From contig CP061009.1 in the NCBI GenBank assembly GCA_025808375.1, positions 1,364,001 through 1,428,000 of the forward strand: a stretch of 64,000 bases of DNA. The letters run 5' to 3'. This document shows, piece by piece, positions 9,115-18,700 of the stretch. The notes beneath the pieces are model-generated. The model saw only the letters and a list, made by a program, of their open reading frames with translations, did no database searches and was not told the origin of the DNA. Both the position numbers and the translations under genes were made by a program. Source of the stretch: Duncaniella muricolitica (lineage in GTDB: Bacteria > Bacteroidota > Bacteroidia > Bacteroidales > Muribaculaceae). Each line of letters opens with the position of its first letter. The first letter of the stretch is position 1.

Positions 9115-10018
9115 ATGATTACCGAGAACAAAATTACTGAAATTTTCTGTCTTGCCGATGACTTCTGCAAGTATTTTTCTCCCGAGCTCAAAAAAACATC
9201 AGATCAGCGATGGCAAAGTACATCGCAATAAGCTCGGAAGGCTTTCAGATGCAGAGGTCATAACGATACTGATTCTATTCCACTGCAAGGGCTTCAGATG
9301 TCTCAAGCATTTCTACACTCAATATGTCTGCAGACATCTTACTCATCTGTTTCCCAAAAACTGTATCATACAATAGATTTGTTGAGTTGCAGAAATCCAT
9401 ACTGTTGCCTCTGACCGTATTCATCAAAGAGGTGTTGCTGGGGACTTGTACCGGCATTGCGTATGTTGACTCAACACCATTGAGAGTCTGCAAGCATCAG
9501 CGTATACTTATACACAAGACATTCAAAGGTATAGCTGAAAGGGGCAAGTGTTCGATGGGATGGTTCTTCGGGTTCAAGCTGCATCTGATCATAAATGATA
9601 AGGGGGAAATCCTGAACTTTATGTTCACTCGGGCAATGTGGATGACCGTGAGCCTCTTTACTCGGAATCGTTCATTGAGAATGTCAAAGGCAAACTCTGT
9701 GGTGATAAAGGATATATCGGCAAGCGACTGTTTGATTTCCTGTTCATGAACGGGATCCAGCTCGTTACCAAGGTTAAAAACAACATGAAGAACTCGCTGA
9801 TGTCAGTAGCAGACAAAATTATGCTTCGCAAAAGAGCTCTTGTTGAATCTGTTAACGATGAACTTAAAAATATCGCTCAGATAGAACACTCAAGGCATCG
9901 GTCTTTCGCTAATTTTATCACCAATGCCTTGAGTGCTATCGCTGCTTACTGCTTTTTCCCAAAGAAACCGTCTATCTCTTTGGAGTTTGTGACAGATAAC
10001 CAGCTAACTTTGTTCTGA
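9115..10018 (+). pseudogene. IS982-family transposase with at least three frameshifts
   Basis: The intact reading would begin MITENKITEIFCLADDFCK at 9115 and end in LTLF at 10018. The frame changes near 9190-9210, again in the A-run near 9353-9359 (before TVSYNRFVEL), and again near 9625-9635 (before GNVDDREPLY). The pieces in order match IS982 transposases: FVEL, GTCTGIAYVDSTPLRVC with a catalytic Asp, KCSMGWFFGFKLHL, CGDKGYIGKRLFD, and IEHSRHRSFANFI. No single frame is longer than about 140 codons, so no working enzyme is made. Confidence 0.88.
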
Positions 10019-10040
10019 TTGCTTATATCGAACTCACGTT

Positions 10041-10137
10041 AAAGTATAGAGTTTAAAGTATAGAGTTTAAGGGCGTTTAAAGTTGAATGGTCATTTGATC
10101 TATGCATAAACTTTAACCTTTATACTCTATACTTAAA
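10041..10137. repeat. GTTTARA-type repeat tract, right of the insertion
   Basis: The tract opens with AAAGTATAGAGTTTAAAGTATAGAG-like heptamers and closes with the inverted form (CTCTATACTTAAACC) that reaches the yjbQ stop codon at 10140-10142. It is the right half of the palindromic gap split by the IS. Confidence 0.65.
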
Positions 10138-10139
10138 CC

Positions 10140-10553
10140 TCACTCCCCAAGAACTGTCGCTACGATATGGCGCGGGCCACCGTGGTTGCGAAACTCACAT
10201 AGATATATACCCTGCCATGTGCCTAAGTTGAGACGTCCGTCGGTGATGGGGATTGTAAGCGAAACACCGGCGATTATCGACTTGGCGTGGGCCGGCATGT
10301 CGTCCGAGCCTTCAAAAGTGTGAAGATAATAGGGCGCGTTTTCAGGCACAAGCCTGTCAAAGATAGTCTCGAGGTCAGCCCTTACATCCGGGTCGGCATT
10401 CTCGTTGATGGCAAGGGCGGCTGACGTATGTTTTATGAGCAGATTGAGTATGCCCTTGGAGGGGAGTTTGGGTAACGCCCTCATGATTTCGCCGCCTACC
10501 ATATGTATGCCGCGGCCATAGGGGCGCAGAGTGATTTCAGTTTGCTGTATCAT
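10140..10553 (-). CDS. YjbQ/UPF0047 family (secondary thiamine-phosphate synthase enzyme type)
   Basis: A 137-residue single-domain protein with the conserved core KHTSAALAINENADPDVRADLE, HTFEGSDDMPAHAK and the late GTWQGIYLCEFRNHGGPR. The family is usually named after weak thiamine-phosphate synthase activity; its physiological role remains unsettled. The ATG overlaps the stop of menE by four bases, making it the last gene of the menB-menC-menE unit. No pathway link to menaquinone is known to me, so the coupling may only reflect operon structure. Confidence 0.87.
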   Translation of the reverse strand: MIQQTEITLRPYGRGIHMVGGEIMRALPKLPSKGILNLLIKHTSAALAINENADPDVRADLETIFDRLVPENAPYYLHTFEGSDDMPAHAKSIIAGVSLTIPITDGRLNLGTWQGIYLCEFRNHGGPRHIVATVLGE

Positions 10554-11509
10554 ATCCGTTGTCTTATTATTTTTCCTGAAGAAGTGAGCGGTATGTGGTC
10601 AAGATAGATGATGTCGTGCGGAGCGTGGTGTTGCGGTAACAAATCCTTGAGTCTGACGAGCAGTTCGGCTGTCACCTCGCGGCTGTCGGTCACTATTACG
10701 GCCTCCCGGCCCCAACGCTCGCTGGCGCGCGAGGTCACATAGGCTGTCGCTCCGACAGGGAGCATCGGAGCCATGACTCGTTCTATCTCCTCGGGATGAA
10801 TTTTCACTCCGCCCGAGTTTATCACATTGTCATATCGTCCGAGCCATTCAAACTCATTTGTGCCGGAAAGGCTCACCATGTCATTGGTGATCAGCCGTCC
10901 GAACGACAGGGTCGAGCTGTCGATTACAAGACATCCGCGGCTGTCGGTCGAGAAGTCAAATCCCGGAAGTCCGCGGTAAGTGTCCTGACCTATGCGTCTG
11001 AGTGCCACATGACTACATGTCTCTGTCATGCCATAGGTGGCATAGGCGTTGAGTCCGGCAGACGTCAGGCTACGCTCTTGGCCGGGAGAGAGAGGCGCGC
11101 CGCCTATGATGATGTTTTCAGCCCTGCTGACAAAAGGCGAGTCCAACAGTCCTTCGAGTTGTGACGGCACGACGGGGATGAGTGTGCACGCGCCGTCATA
11201 TGCTGAAAAGGGCCGGGAGGATGGCGGTTCGGCTATAAGCCGGCATCCCGCCTCGATGGCACGTACAATCTGCATTTTGCCCGCTATATAGTCAGGCGAA
11301 AGCGGGAGCAGGAGTGTCGAACCGGCATTCAGGCCGAAAAACTCTATGGTGGCTCGAGCTGATGCCCTCATGTCGTTCTTGTCGAGGTCTATCTCTTTAG
11401 GCGCGCCTGTCGAGCCTGAGGTGTGGGCCTTAATGTATTGACTGTCGTCATACCATTGGGCAATAAACTCTCTCGCTGCGGTAGTGAGTATGCTGTCGGA
11501 TGTTATCAT
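10550..11509 (-). CDS. menE: o-Succinylbenzoate--CoA ligase (AMP-binding enzyme)
   Basis: A 319-residue adenylate-forming enzyme. The phosphate-binding motif HTSGSTGAPKEI is near residues 29-40, followed by YATYGMTETCSHVALR and the hinge WLGRYDNVINSGGVKIHPEEIE, with a late catalytic lysine in LTSSGKIIRQRI. The protein is short for the superfamily (usually above 400), mainly through a short N-terminal domain, as commonly seen for Bacteroidetes MenE. It activates o-succinylbenzoate to its CoA ester. Its start overlaps the menC stop by four bases. Confidence 0.9.
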   Translation of the reverse strand: MITSDSILTTAAREFIAQWYDDSQYIKAHTSGSTGAPKEIDLDKNDMRASARATIEFFGLNAGSTLLLPLSPDYIAGKMQIVRAIEAGCRLIAEPPSSRPFSAYDGACTLIPVVPSQLEGLLDSPFVSRAENIIIGGAPLSPGQERSLTSAGLNAYATYGMTETCSHVALRRIGQDTYRGLPGFDFSTDSRGCLVIDSSTLSFGRLITNDMVSLSGTNEFEWLGRYDNVINSGGVKIHPEEIERVMAPMLPVGATAYVTSRASERWGREAVIVTDSREVTAELLVRLKDLLPQHHAPHDIIYLDHIPLTSSGKIIRQRI

Positions 11510-12537
11510 ATCTTTCCCCAGTCTTTCTCTGTGTCATATCGCAGCCTGTCGCCCGAGAGAACGAGAGGTGACGCTATGTTGTTGTGATACAGTTGTCCCG
11601 TACCCAGTCCCTGGGGCATTACGGTGTCATGGGCCGACACCCATTGGGCTATGGCATTGAGGCCGATATTTGACTCAAGGGCCGATGTTGCCCACCATCC
11701 GATGCCACGCTCGGCGGCCAGGTCGATCCAGGCGTCCGAAGCCTCGAACCCTCCGGTAAGAGTCGGTTTGAGTATTATATAATCGGGCTTCACCGAGTCG
11801 AGCATGCGGCGTCGCGAGTCATTGTCGTTAATACCTATCAGCTCCTCGTCAAGAGCTATGGCTATCGGACTGTCGGCACATATGCGTGCCATCTCATCCC
11901 ATTGGCCCTGACGTACAGGCTGCTCGATGGAGTGGATGCCTATCTTGGCGAGCCGGTCGAGTCGGCCGAGAGCTTCGTCGGGCCTGAAAGCCCCGTTGGC
12001 ATCGAGCCGTATCTCTATGTCGGGCGCGAGCGAACGCAGATAGGCGAGCAGTTCCAGTTCTTGGCCGAAGTCGATGCCTCCGATTTTTACCTTTATGCAT
12101 CCGAATCCCTCGGCAAGTTTTGTCTCGATGCGGCTACGCATCGTCTCGCGGTCGCCCATCCATATCAGACCGTTTATCGTAATAGCCCTCCTGCCGTTGC
12201 TCCACGGTGTGTCAAACAGCCGGTGCACACCGCCTCCGGCAAGGTCGCGTAGGGCGGTCTCCACTCCGAATCGTATGGAGGGATATTCGGCCAGGCCGTC
12301 GGTTGATGAGGTGTACAGGTCTATATCGGAGCATACACGGGTCAGCATGCTTTCATAATCGGGACGGTCGTCATAACTGAGGCCGCGAAACAGTCCGGCC
12401 TCACCGATGCCCGTCACCTCGGGCGACTGCTCATCCCACACCTTTATATAATAGGTGTCCTTGAATGTGAGACTGTCGCGCGAGGTGATGGCGGTGAAGC
12501 GGAAGTCGAGCCGATGTTTATGCCACGAGGCTTTCAT
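11506..12537 (-). CDS. menC: o-Succinylbenzoate synthase (enolase superfamily)
   Basis: A 343-residue enolase-superfamily enzyme. The catalytic lysine motif KVKIGG lies near 155, metal ligands follow in RLDANGAF, SIEQPV and ALDEEL, and the second catalytic lysine is in YIILKPTLTGG. MenC dehydrates SHCHC to o-succinylbenzoate in menaquinone synthesis. It lies between menB and menE; its ATG shares one base with the menB stop (TGATG), and its stop overlaps the menE start. Confidence 0.93.
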   Translation of the reverse strand: MKASWHKHRLDFRFTAITSRDSLTFKDTYYIKVWDEQSPEVTGIGEAGLFRGLSYDDRPDYESMLTRVCSDIDLYTSSTDGLAEYPSIRFGVETALRDLAGGGVHRLFDTPWSNGRRAITINGLIWMGDRETMRSRIETKLAEGFGCIKVKIGGIDFGQELELLAYLRSLAPDIEIRLDANGAFRPDEALGRLDRLAKIGIHSIEQPVRQGQWDEMARICADSPIAIALDEELIGINDNDSRRRMLDSVKPDYIILKPTLTGGFEASDAWIDLAAERGIGWWATSALESNIGLNAIAQWVSAHDTVMPQGLGTGQLYHNNIASPLVLSGDRLRYDTEKDWGKI

Positions 12538-13358
12538 CAGCCGGGAAATTTCGGGAACTGATCAAAGTCAGGGGTACGTTTCTCAAGAAATGCGTTTTTG
12601 CCCTCCTGAGCCTCGGCCATGAGGTAATACATGAGAGTGGCATCGCCGGCAAACTCCATCATGCCGCGCTGGCCGTCAAGCTCGGCGTTGAGAGCTCGTT
12701 TGATCATGCGTATAGCCATCGGAGAACGGCTGAGTATTGTCTCGCACCATTCCACAGTCTCATCCTCGAGGCGGTCAAAGGGCACCACCTTGTTGACCAT
12801 TCCCATCTCTTCGGCTTCCTTGGCCGTGTATTGACGGCAGAGAAACCATATCTCGCGGGCTTTCTTCTGACCCACGCAGCGGGCAAGATAGCTCGAACCG
12901 AAACCGGCGTCAAAACTTCCTACCTTGGGGCCGGTCTGTCCGAAGCGGGCGTTGTCAGAGGCTATGGTCAGGTCACACACCACATGAAGCACGTGGCCGC
13001 CGCCTATGGCATAGCCGTTGACCATGGCTATCACCGGTTTTGGTATGGAACGTATGGCTTTGTGGAGGTCGAGCACATTGAGGCGAGGCACACCGTTGTC
13101 GTCGATATATCCGCCGATGCCCTTTACTTTCTGGTCGCCGCCCGAGCAGAAGGCCTTGTCGCCTGCGCCGGTGAGAATTATCACGCCTATGTCGCTCGCC
13201 TCACGGCAATAGGCCATGGCGTCGAGCATCTCGAAGTTGGTGTGGGGGCGGAAGGCATTGTACACCTCCGGACGGTTGATGGTGATTTTGGCTATCTTGC
13301 CATAGCGTTCAAAAAGTATGTCATCATACTCCTTTATCTTGGTCCATTCTCTTTTCAT
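12537..13358 (-). CDS. menB: 1,4-Dihydroxy-2-naphthoyl-CoA synthase
   Basis: A 273-residue crotonase-fold enzyme starting at MKREWTKIKEYDDI, the typical MenB N-terminus. GAGDKAFCSGGDQ and YAIGGGHVLHVVCDLTIA form the oxyanion hole region, and GSFDAGFGSSYLAR is the MenB-specific active-site segment. It closes the second ring of the naphthoate. The open frame extends 21 codons further upstream to 13421, but that would cross the -7 box at 13385-13392, so 13358 is preferred. It is the first gene of menB-menC-menE-yjbQ. Confidence 0.94.
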   Translation of the reverse strand: MKREWTKIKEYDDILFERYGKIAKITINRPEVYNAFRPHTNFEMLDAMAYCREASDIGVIILTGAGDKAFCSGGDQKVKGIGGYIDDNGVPRLNVLDLHKAIRSIPKPVIAMVNGYAIGGGHVLHVVCDLTIASDNARFGQTGPKVGSFDAGFGSSYLARCVGQKKAREIWFLCRQYTAKEAEEMGMVNKVVPFDRLEDETVEWCETILSRSPMAIRMIKRALNAELDGQRGMMEFAGDATLMYYLMAEAQEGKNAFLEKRTPDFDQFPKFPG

Positions 13359-13384
13359 AAGTGATGTGTTATGATTGTGACATG

Positions 13385-13392
13385 CAAAATTA
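13385..13392 (-). promoter_or_regulatory. -7 box of the menB operon
   Basis: TAATTTTG on the minus strand, 26 bases before the menB ATG. No TTTG is seen at the usual distance; a short palindrome ATGTC-GT-GACAT (13407-13418) occupies the spacer region instead and could bind a regulator, though that is speculative. Confidence 0.45.
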
Positions 13393-13595
13393 CACAAAAA
13401 TGAAGTATGTCGTGACATCATGCCAATAATATTTCGGCTGTATGTCGAAATGGAGCATGTATCCTATTTCGGTGTTTCCGGCTCATTTGGCTTGTGTAAC
13501 ATGTATAATGATTCATCCGTGAAATTTCATGAAAACAGAGTGACATTCTCATTGGGATATAATTTCTGAAATTTTTGAAAAAACATCAGCCGTAA

Positions 13596-13627
13596 TTTGC
13601 ACGTGCCGGGGAAAAGTTGTAACTTTG
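13596..13627 (+). promoter_or_regulatory. Promoter of rpsP
   Basis: TTTG (13596-13599), 20 bases, TAACTTTG (13620-13627): a full match to the Bacteroidetes consensus, 28 bases ahead of the rpsP start. Confidence 0.75.
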
Positions 13628-13655
13628 CGCCCGAATTCTAATACAAATCACTTTA

Positions 13656-14198
13656 ATGGCAACAAAAATCAGACTGCAACGTCATGGTCGTAAGAACTAT
13701 GCGTTCTATCCAATTGTTATCGCCGATAGCAGGGCACCACGAGATGGTAAATTTATTGAAAGGATAGGTTCTTATAATCCGAACACTAATCCTGCTACAG
13801 TAACTTTGAACTTCGAGCGTGCTTTGTATTGGGTTAACGTCGGTGCACAGCCTACTGACACCGTTCGTACTATCCTCTCCAACGAGGGCGTCCTCCTGAT
13901 GAAGCACCTTCAGGGTGGCGTGAAGAAAGGCGCATTTGACGAAGCTGAGGCACAGCGTCGTTTCGAGGCCTGGAAGGCTCAGAAACAGCAGGTAGCCGAC
14001 AAGTTCCGCGCAACTCTCGCCGATAAGAAGGAGCTTGACGCAAAGGCTCGTCTTGAGGCTGAGCAGGCCAAGAACCAGGCTAAGGCCGAGGAAGTAGCCA
14101 AGAAGAAGGCTGAACTCGCTGCCGCCGCCGCTGAGGCAGAGGCTGCTGCTAACGCTGAGGAAGCTCCCGCCGAGGCAGAGGCTCCCGCCGCTGAATAA
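13656..14198 (+). CDS. rpsP: 30S ribosomal protein S16 with Ala/Glu/Lys-rich tail
   Basis: Residues 1 to about 80 are a standard S16 (TKIRLQRHGRKNYAFYPIVIADSRAPRDGKFIERIG... YWVNVGAQPTDTVR), a small-subunit assembly protein. The remaining ~100 residues are a charged, alanine-rich helix (KAEEVAKKKAELAAAAAEAEA) ending in repeated EAPAEAEAPAAE. Extended S16 of about 180 residues is usual in Bacteroidetes, so this is not a fusion error. Transcription starts at a consensus promoter; the gene appears to be monocistronic, with the next start about 90 bases on. Confidence 0.96.
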   Translation: MATKIRLQRHGRKNYAFYPIVIADSRAPRDGKFIERIGSYNPNTNPATVTLNFERALYWVNVGAQPTDTVRTILSNEGVLLMKHLQGGVKKGAFDEAEAQRRFEAWKAQKQQVADKFRATLADKKELDAKARLEAEQAKNQAKAEEVAKKKAELAAAAAEAEAAANAEEAPAEAEAPAAE

Positions 14199-14289
14199 GC
14201 CTTACAGCTTACATTTCAAACAAAATCTCGAGGATGGACTGCATATATCATGCCGCCCATCCTTGATGTTTTTTTACAACATCAATATC

Positions 14290-15585
14290 ATGAGACCGAC
14301 CACACTCTTCTTCTCAATTGCAATGGCCTTGACTACAATGCCGCTGCATTCACTGGATTTCGATAAACATTTTGCCGACTCCACCCTGCGGCTCGACTAC
14401 ATATTCGGAGGCAAAGCCGGGCCGGATGCCGGTTGTACTTTGCTGCTTGACCGCGCGAGCCGGAGCCAAGGCTGGGCCGGACGCCGGCACAACCTTTCGG
14501 CTGTGCCGCTTCGAGGCAACGGACGCATCGTCATGACCGACGCCGTGACGGCTGATACGCTCTATGTGACATCGTTCTCCACTCTGTTTCAGGAATGGTA
14601 TTCCACGTCCGAAGCCACGCGCACGGCCAGGGCTTTTGAGAATACGTTTCTCGTGCCTGTTCCCAAGAGGGCTGCCAATGTCAGTGTGGAGCTGTGGGGT
14701 GTGGACGGAAACGTCATGGGCTCCATGACCCATACGGTCGAGCCGTCCGACATATTGATCGCCGACATGTCGGGAGTCGCCTCCAACCCTCACCGCTATA
14801 TACATAAAGGTGGTGAGCCGTCGCGCGCCATAGACGTGGCTATTCTTGCCGAGGGTTACACCGCAGCCGAGGCCGACAAGTTTTACAGGGATGCCGAGAC
14901 GGCAGTCAAGGCCATACTCTCACATGAGCCGTTCAGTGAGCGGGCCGATGATTTCAACTTTGTGGCCGTTGCGGCCCCGTCGGCCGACAGCGGAGTGAGC
15001 GTGCCGCGTCTCGGCGAGTGGAAATCCACAGCCGTAGGCTCCAATTTCAGCACATTTTATGCCGACCGCTATCTGACCACAGGCAATGTCAGACGCATAC
15101 ACGATGCCCTTGCCGGCATACCCTACGAGCATGTCGTGATTCTTGCCAACACAAATGAATATGGCGGCGGTGGCATCTATAATTTCTACACTCTCACCAC
15201 GGCCGGACATTCTAATTTCAAGCCGGTTGTAGTCCATGAGTTCGGTCACAGTTTCGGAGGGCTCGGCGATGAGTATTTTTACGAGGGCGACGATATGTCC
15301 GACCCCATATACATTGCAGGAGTCGAGCCCTGGGAACCCAATCTCACCACTCTCACCGACTTCGCGTCAAAATGGCAGGATTTGCTCGCACCGTCCACAC
15401 CTGTGCCCACGCCTGTGGCGGATGCCGCCCGATATCCGGTGGGAGTGTATGAAGGGGGCGGCTATCAGTTCAAGGGAGTCTACCGTCCCGCCGACGACTG
15501 CCGCATGCGCACCAACACAGCCCCGGCCTTCTGTCCCGCCTGCACCCGCGCCATCGACCGCCTCATCGATTTCTATGTCAAGTAG
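14290..15585 (+). CDS. Secreted M64-family (IgA-peptidase-like) metallopeptidase
   Basis: A 431-residue protein starting MRPTTLFFSIAMALTTMPLHS, a signal peptide. An in-frame ATG at 14263 would put polar residues before the signal and is less likely. The zinc site is HEFGHSFGGLGDEY, first His at residue 316, as in peptidase family M64 (named after a Clostridium IgA protease). An N-terminal ~130-residue beta-rich domain precedes it. The C-terminus has clustered cysteines (DCRM, FCPACTRAID) typical of the family. It is probably periplasmic or surface-exposed; the natural substrate is unknown, and IgA cleavage should not be assumed. Confidence 0.85.
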   Translation: MRPTTLFFSIAMALTTMPLHSLDFDKHFADSTLRLDYIFGGKAGPDAGCTLLLDRASRSQGWAGRRHNLSAVPLRGNGRIVMTDAVTADTLYVTSFSTLFQEWYSTSEATRTARAFENTFLVPVPKRAANVSVELWGVDGNVMGSMTHTVEPSDILIADMSGVASNPHRYIHKGGEPSRAIDVAILAEGYTAAEADKFYRDAETAVKAILSHEPFSERADDFNFVAVAAPSADSGVSVPRLGEWKSTAVGSNFSTFYADRYLTTGNVRRIHDALAGIPYEHVVILANTNEYGGGGIYNFYTLTTAGHSNFKPVVVHEFGHSFGGLGDEYFYEGDDMSDPIYIAGVEPWEPNLTTLTDFASKWQDLLAPSTPVPTPVADAARYPVGVYEGGGYQFKGVYRPADDCRMRTNTAPAFCPACTRAIDRLIDFYVK

Positions 15586-15661
15586 TATGCGTCAGTGTAC
15601 TTTCGGATTGAAAAACGTATAGTTTTTAGTCTTGGTAGTAGTTTTTACCATAGAATTTTGC

Positions 15662-15669
15662 TAATTTTG
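15662..15669 (+). promoter_or_regulatory. -7 box of ileS
   Basis: TAATTTTG, 60 bases before the ileS start. No TTTG is found 19-21 bases upstream. A hairpin begins two bases after it. Confidence 0.55.
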
Positions 15670-15670
15670 C

Positions 15671-15686
15671 GGTGCTTTTTAGCACC
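15671..15686 (+). promoter_or_regulatory. 5'-end stem-loop of the ileS leader
   Basis: GGTGCT (15671-15676), four T, AGCACC (15681-15686). Because it starts two bases after the -7 box, it would be at the extreme 5' end of the ileS transcript. No T-box-like long leader is present. Confidence 0.5.
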
Positions 15687-15729
15687 CTTTATGTGGAGGG
15701 TTTAACCTTTTAAGTAAATTCATCTCATC

Positions 15730-18700
15730 ATGGCCAAGAGATTTAAAGAATATTCAGGGCTGAATCTGCCCGAAATCAACAATCGTGTGCTCGGAATGTG
15801 GAGCGACGAAAATGTGTTTCACCGCACCATGTCGGAGCGTGAGGGATGTCCCTCGTTTGTGTTTTTCGAGGGTCCGCCCTCAGCCAACGGTCGTCCCGGC
15901 ATCCACCATGTGCTTGCACGTACCATAAAGGATATTTTCTGCCGTTACAAGACCATGCAGGGCTTCCAGGTCAAGCGCAAAGCCGGCTGGGACACCCACG
16001 GTCTGCCCGTAGAACTTGGAGTGGAGAAAAACCTCGGCATAACCAAGGAGGATATAGGCAAGAAGATTTCGGTCGACGAATATAACGCCGCTTGTCGTCG
16101 TGAGGTGATGAAGTTTACGGGCGAGTGGGAAGACCTTACTTCGCGCATGGGCTACTGGGTGGACATGCCCAACGCCTATATCACCTATGACAACCGCTAC
16201 ATCGAGACCGTGTGGTGGCTTCTCGGCGAGCTTTACAAGAAAGGTTATCTCTACAAAGGCTACACCATCCAGCCCTATTCGCCCGCAGCCGGCACAGGTC
16301 TGAGTTCGCACGAGCTCAACCAGCCCGGATGTTACCGCGATGTAAAGGACACCACGTGTGTGGCTCAGTTTAAGGTGGTCGACAATGATTCGCCCGCTTT
16401 GGCTCCCTATCGCGAAATCCTCTTCAAGTGGGGCACACCCTACTTCCTGGCATGGACAACAACCCCATGGACACTTCCCTCCAACACCGCGCTTGCCGTG
16501 GGTCCGGAGATACAGTATAATATCGTACGCACCTATAATCCCTATTCGGGCAAACCTATCACGGTAGTGGTGGCCGACGCCCTCATGGCCTCGCTTTTCA
16601 ATCCCAAGGCCGCATCGCTCCCCATGGACGGCTATGTCAAGGGTGACAAGCTCGTGCCCTATGAAGTGGCAGCGCAGGTCAAGGGGCTTGACCTCGTGGG
16701 CATCGACTACGAGCAACTCCTCCCGTGGGTCAATCCGGGTGAGGGTGCGTTTCGTGTCATCCCCGGTGATTATGTCACTACTGACGACGGTACGGGTATC
16801 GTACATATAGCCGGCACATTCGGTGCCGACGACCTTCGTGTGTCAAAGCAGAGCGGCGTGCCTCCGCTCCACCTTGTAGACCGCGACGGCAACATCCGTC
16901 CGATGGTCGACATGTCGGGACGTTTCTATCTGCTCAGCGACCTCGACCCCAAGTTTGTCGAGGAGATGGTTGATGTCGAGGCCTACACACCCTGGCAGGG
17001 ACAGTATGTCAAGAATGCCTACGACCCCGATGCCGCTCCCGACGCCGAGACACTCGACGTGAAGATATGCATGGAGCTCAAGGCCACCGACAAGGTGTTT
17101 AAGATAGAGAAGCACACCCACAACTATCCCCACTGCTGGCGCACCGACAAGCCGGTGCTCTACTATCCGCTCGACAGTTGGTTTATCAAGACCACAGCCG
17201 TGCGCGAGCGTCTGATGGAGCTCAATGAGGGCATCAACTGGAAGCCCGCGTCGACCGGTTCGGGCCGATTTGGCAAGTGGCTTGAGAATCTTCAGGACTG
17301 GAATCTCTCTCGCAGCCGTTACTGGGGCACTCCGCTCCCCATATGGCGCACCGAGGACGGCTCGGAAGAGCTGTGCATATCATCGGTCGAGCAGCTTTGC
17401 GCCGAGATGGACCGTGCTGTCGAGGCCGGACTCATGAAGGAGAATCTCTATCGCAAGGCCGGATTTGTACCCGGTGATTACTCCAAGGAGAATTATGACC
17501 GCATAGACCTCCATCGTCCCTATGTCGATGACATCATTCTGCTCTCGTCCACCGGAAAACCGATGTATCGCGAGAAAGACCTCATCGACGTGTGGTTTGA
17601 CTCAGGCTCCATGCCTTATGCACAGATACACTATCCGTTTGAAAACAAGGAGGCGTTTGACAACCGCGAGGTATATCCCGCCGATTTCATCGCCGAGGGT
17701 GTCGACCAGACCCGCGGATGGTTCTTTACGCTCCACGCCATCTCCGGCATGCTATTTGACTCGGTGGCCTACAAGGCCGTTGTGTCAAACGGTCTTGTGC
17801 TCGACAAGTTCGGCAACAAGATGTCAAAGCGTCTGGGCAACGCTGTCGACCCATTCGGTCAGATAGAGAAGTTCGGAGCCGACCCGGTGCGCTGGTACAT
17901 GATTTCCAACTCCTCGCCATGGGATAACCTCAAATATGACGAGAACGGTGTAGCCGAGACTTCGCGCAAGTTCTTCTCCACATTATATAATACATACGGA
18001 TTCTTCGCTCTCTATGCCAACCTCGACGGCTTCGACCCCTCGGCTCAGGCTATCCCCGTGAGCGAGCGTCCCGAGATAGACCGCTGGGTGCTCTCGCTGC
18101 TCAACACCCTCGTGGGTGACGTCACCGAGGCTCTCGACGATTACGAGCCCACCCGTGCGGCACGTGCTGTCTCGGAGTTTGTCGACTCGCTCTCCAACTG
18201 GTATGTGCGTCTCAACCGCAAACGTTTCTGGAATGGTGACACCGCAGCCTATCAGACACTCTATCACTGTCTCGAGACAGTGTCGCGCCTCATAGCACCC
18301 TTCGCTCCGTTCTATGCCGACGAGCTCTATCGCGCGCTGACCGGATCGGACGTGTCGGTCCACCTCGCCTCGTTCCCCGCTGTCGACGCCTCGCTTTCCG
18401 CTCCCGAGCTTGAGAAGCGTCAGCGTCTGGCCCAGGACATTGTGTCGATGTCACTTGCCCTCCGCCGCAAGGTCAACATCAAGGTGCGCCAGCCGCTGAG
18501 CACCCTTATGGTGCCCGCTCTCGATGCCGACATGCGTTCGATGCTCGAGGCCATCTCGGGTCTGGTCAAGGATGAAATCAATGTCAAGGACCTCAAGATA
18601 GTGTCGGGCGACGAGAATATCATCGTCAAGAGCGCGCGTCCCGACTTCAAGAAGCTCGGCCCGAAGCATGGCAAGAACATGAAGGCCGTGGCCGAGGCCA

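Larger units (their letters stand above)
8965..10040 (+). mobile_element. IS982-family insertion sequence, decayed
   Basis: The 1,076-bp element is bounded by perfect 19-bp inverted repeats (AACGTGAGTTCGATATAAG at 8965-8983, its complement at 10022-10040). It encodes a transposase of the IS982 type, broken by frameshifts, and carries an inward hairpin near its left end. A direct repeat AAAGT flanks it (8960-8964 and 10041-10045), but the surrounding DNA is made of GTTTAAA units, so this target duplication is uncertain. Intact ends with a dead transposase mean it could still be moved by a related copy elsewhere. Confidence 0.87.

Noticed and set aside
8960..10045. AAAGT as target duplication of the IS982-type element
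   Set aside because: The flanks consist of GTTTAAA units, so a 5-base match is expected by chance; not used as proof.
15880..16806. 308-codon minus-strand frame
   Set aside because: Antisense to ileS.
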